A DNA stretch of 5,127 bases, taken from the NCBI GenBank assembly GCA_007119985.1, contig SKOQ01000023.1:1-5127 (forward strand). Reading direction: 5' to 3'. A model generated the notes under the pieces. That model was not told where the DNA came from and did no database searches. It was given only the letters and a program-made list of their open reading frames with translations. Shown in pieces: positions 5,051 to 5,127 of this stretch (positions within the stretch are counted from its first letter, which is position 1; every line of letters starts with the position of its first letter). Source of the DNA: Marinospirillum sp. (lineage in GTDB: Bacteria; Pseudomonadota; Gammaproteobacteria; Pseudomonadales; Halomonadaceae). Both the position numbers and the translations under genes were made by a program.

Positions 5051-5127
5051 GTCTCCGTAGCTCAGCTGGATAGAGCGTCCCCCTCCTAAGGGGAAGGTCA
5101 CAGGTTCGAATCCTGTCGGGGACGCCA
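5051..5127 (+). tRNA. tRNA-Arg, anticodon CCT (reads AGG)
   Basis: A full cloverleaf can be drawn. The acceptor stem pairs 5051-5057 with 5117-5123 (one G-U type pair). The D arm uses GCTC/GAGC (5060-5063, 5073-5076). The anticodon stem TCCCC/GGGGA (5078-5082, 5090-5094) encloses the loop CTCCTAA with anticodon CCT at 5085-5087. The T arm ACAGG/CCTGT (5100-5104, 5112-5116) has loop TTCGAAT. The discriminator base is G and the CCA is encoded in the DNA, ending on the last base of the window. Arg-CCT genes are frequent integration sites for islands; what follows cannot be seen. Confidence 0.97.

Overview
The window is a flagellar and chemotaxis locus of a Gram-negative, polarly flagellated type of gammaproteobacterium, most like Pseudomonas, Oceanospirillales or related marine groups. 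This assignment rests on the gene set and order (cheR and cheV divergent from flgA, flgM, flgN and a YcgR/FlgZ-type PilZ gene), on the close resemblance of the CheV to Pseudomonas-type CheV, and on a base composition near half G+C. The genus cannot be fixed from the sequence alone.

Layout from left to right: the 3' end of a TAXI-family TRAP transporter solute-binding protein gene (+ strand, 5' end outside the window) runs into a bidirectional intrinsic terminator shared with the convergent cheR. cheV and cheR are read leftward as a probable two-gene unit. A gap of about 30 bases separates cheV from the divergent flgA. Then come flgA, flgM behind a near-consensus sigma-28 (FliA) promoter, an intrinsic terminator, and the closely spaced pair flgN and flgZ/ycgR-like. 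The window closes with a complete tRNA-Arg(CCT) gene that ends exactly on the last base, behind a good sigma-70 promoter. No gene-free stretch exceeds about 160 bases.

How the genes work together: FlgA is the periplasmic chaperone for P-ring assembly. FlgM is the anti-sigma-28 factor that holds late flagellar genes off until the hook-basal body is complete and it is exported. FlgN is the export chaperone for the hook-filament junction proteins FlgK and FlgL. The PilZ protein is a c-di-GMP-dependent brake on the motor. CheR and CheV act at the chemoreceptor array: CheR methylates receptors, and CheV couples receptors to CheA and carries its own phosphorylatable receiver domain. The FliA promoter in front of flgM implies feedback control of its own inhibitor.

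The gene content is ordinary and conserved. I see no undescribed defence, mobile or biosynthetic system. The observations worth a second look are regulatory and structural: a 15-base hairpin-forming sequence present in opposite orientation at both ends of flgA, a palindrome between flgA and flgM, the terminator that splits flgM from flgN, and the reciprocal embedding of promoters in the cheV/flgA divergent pair.
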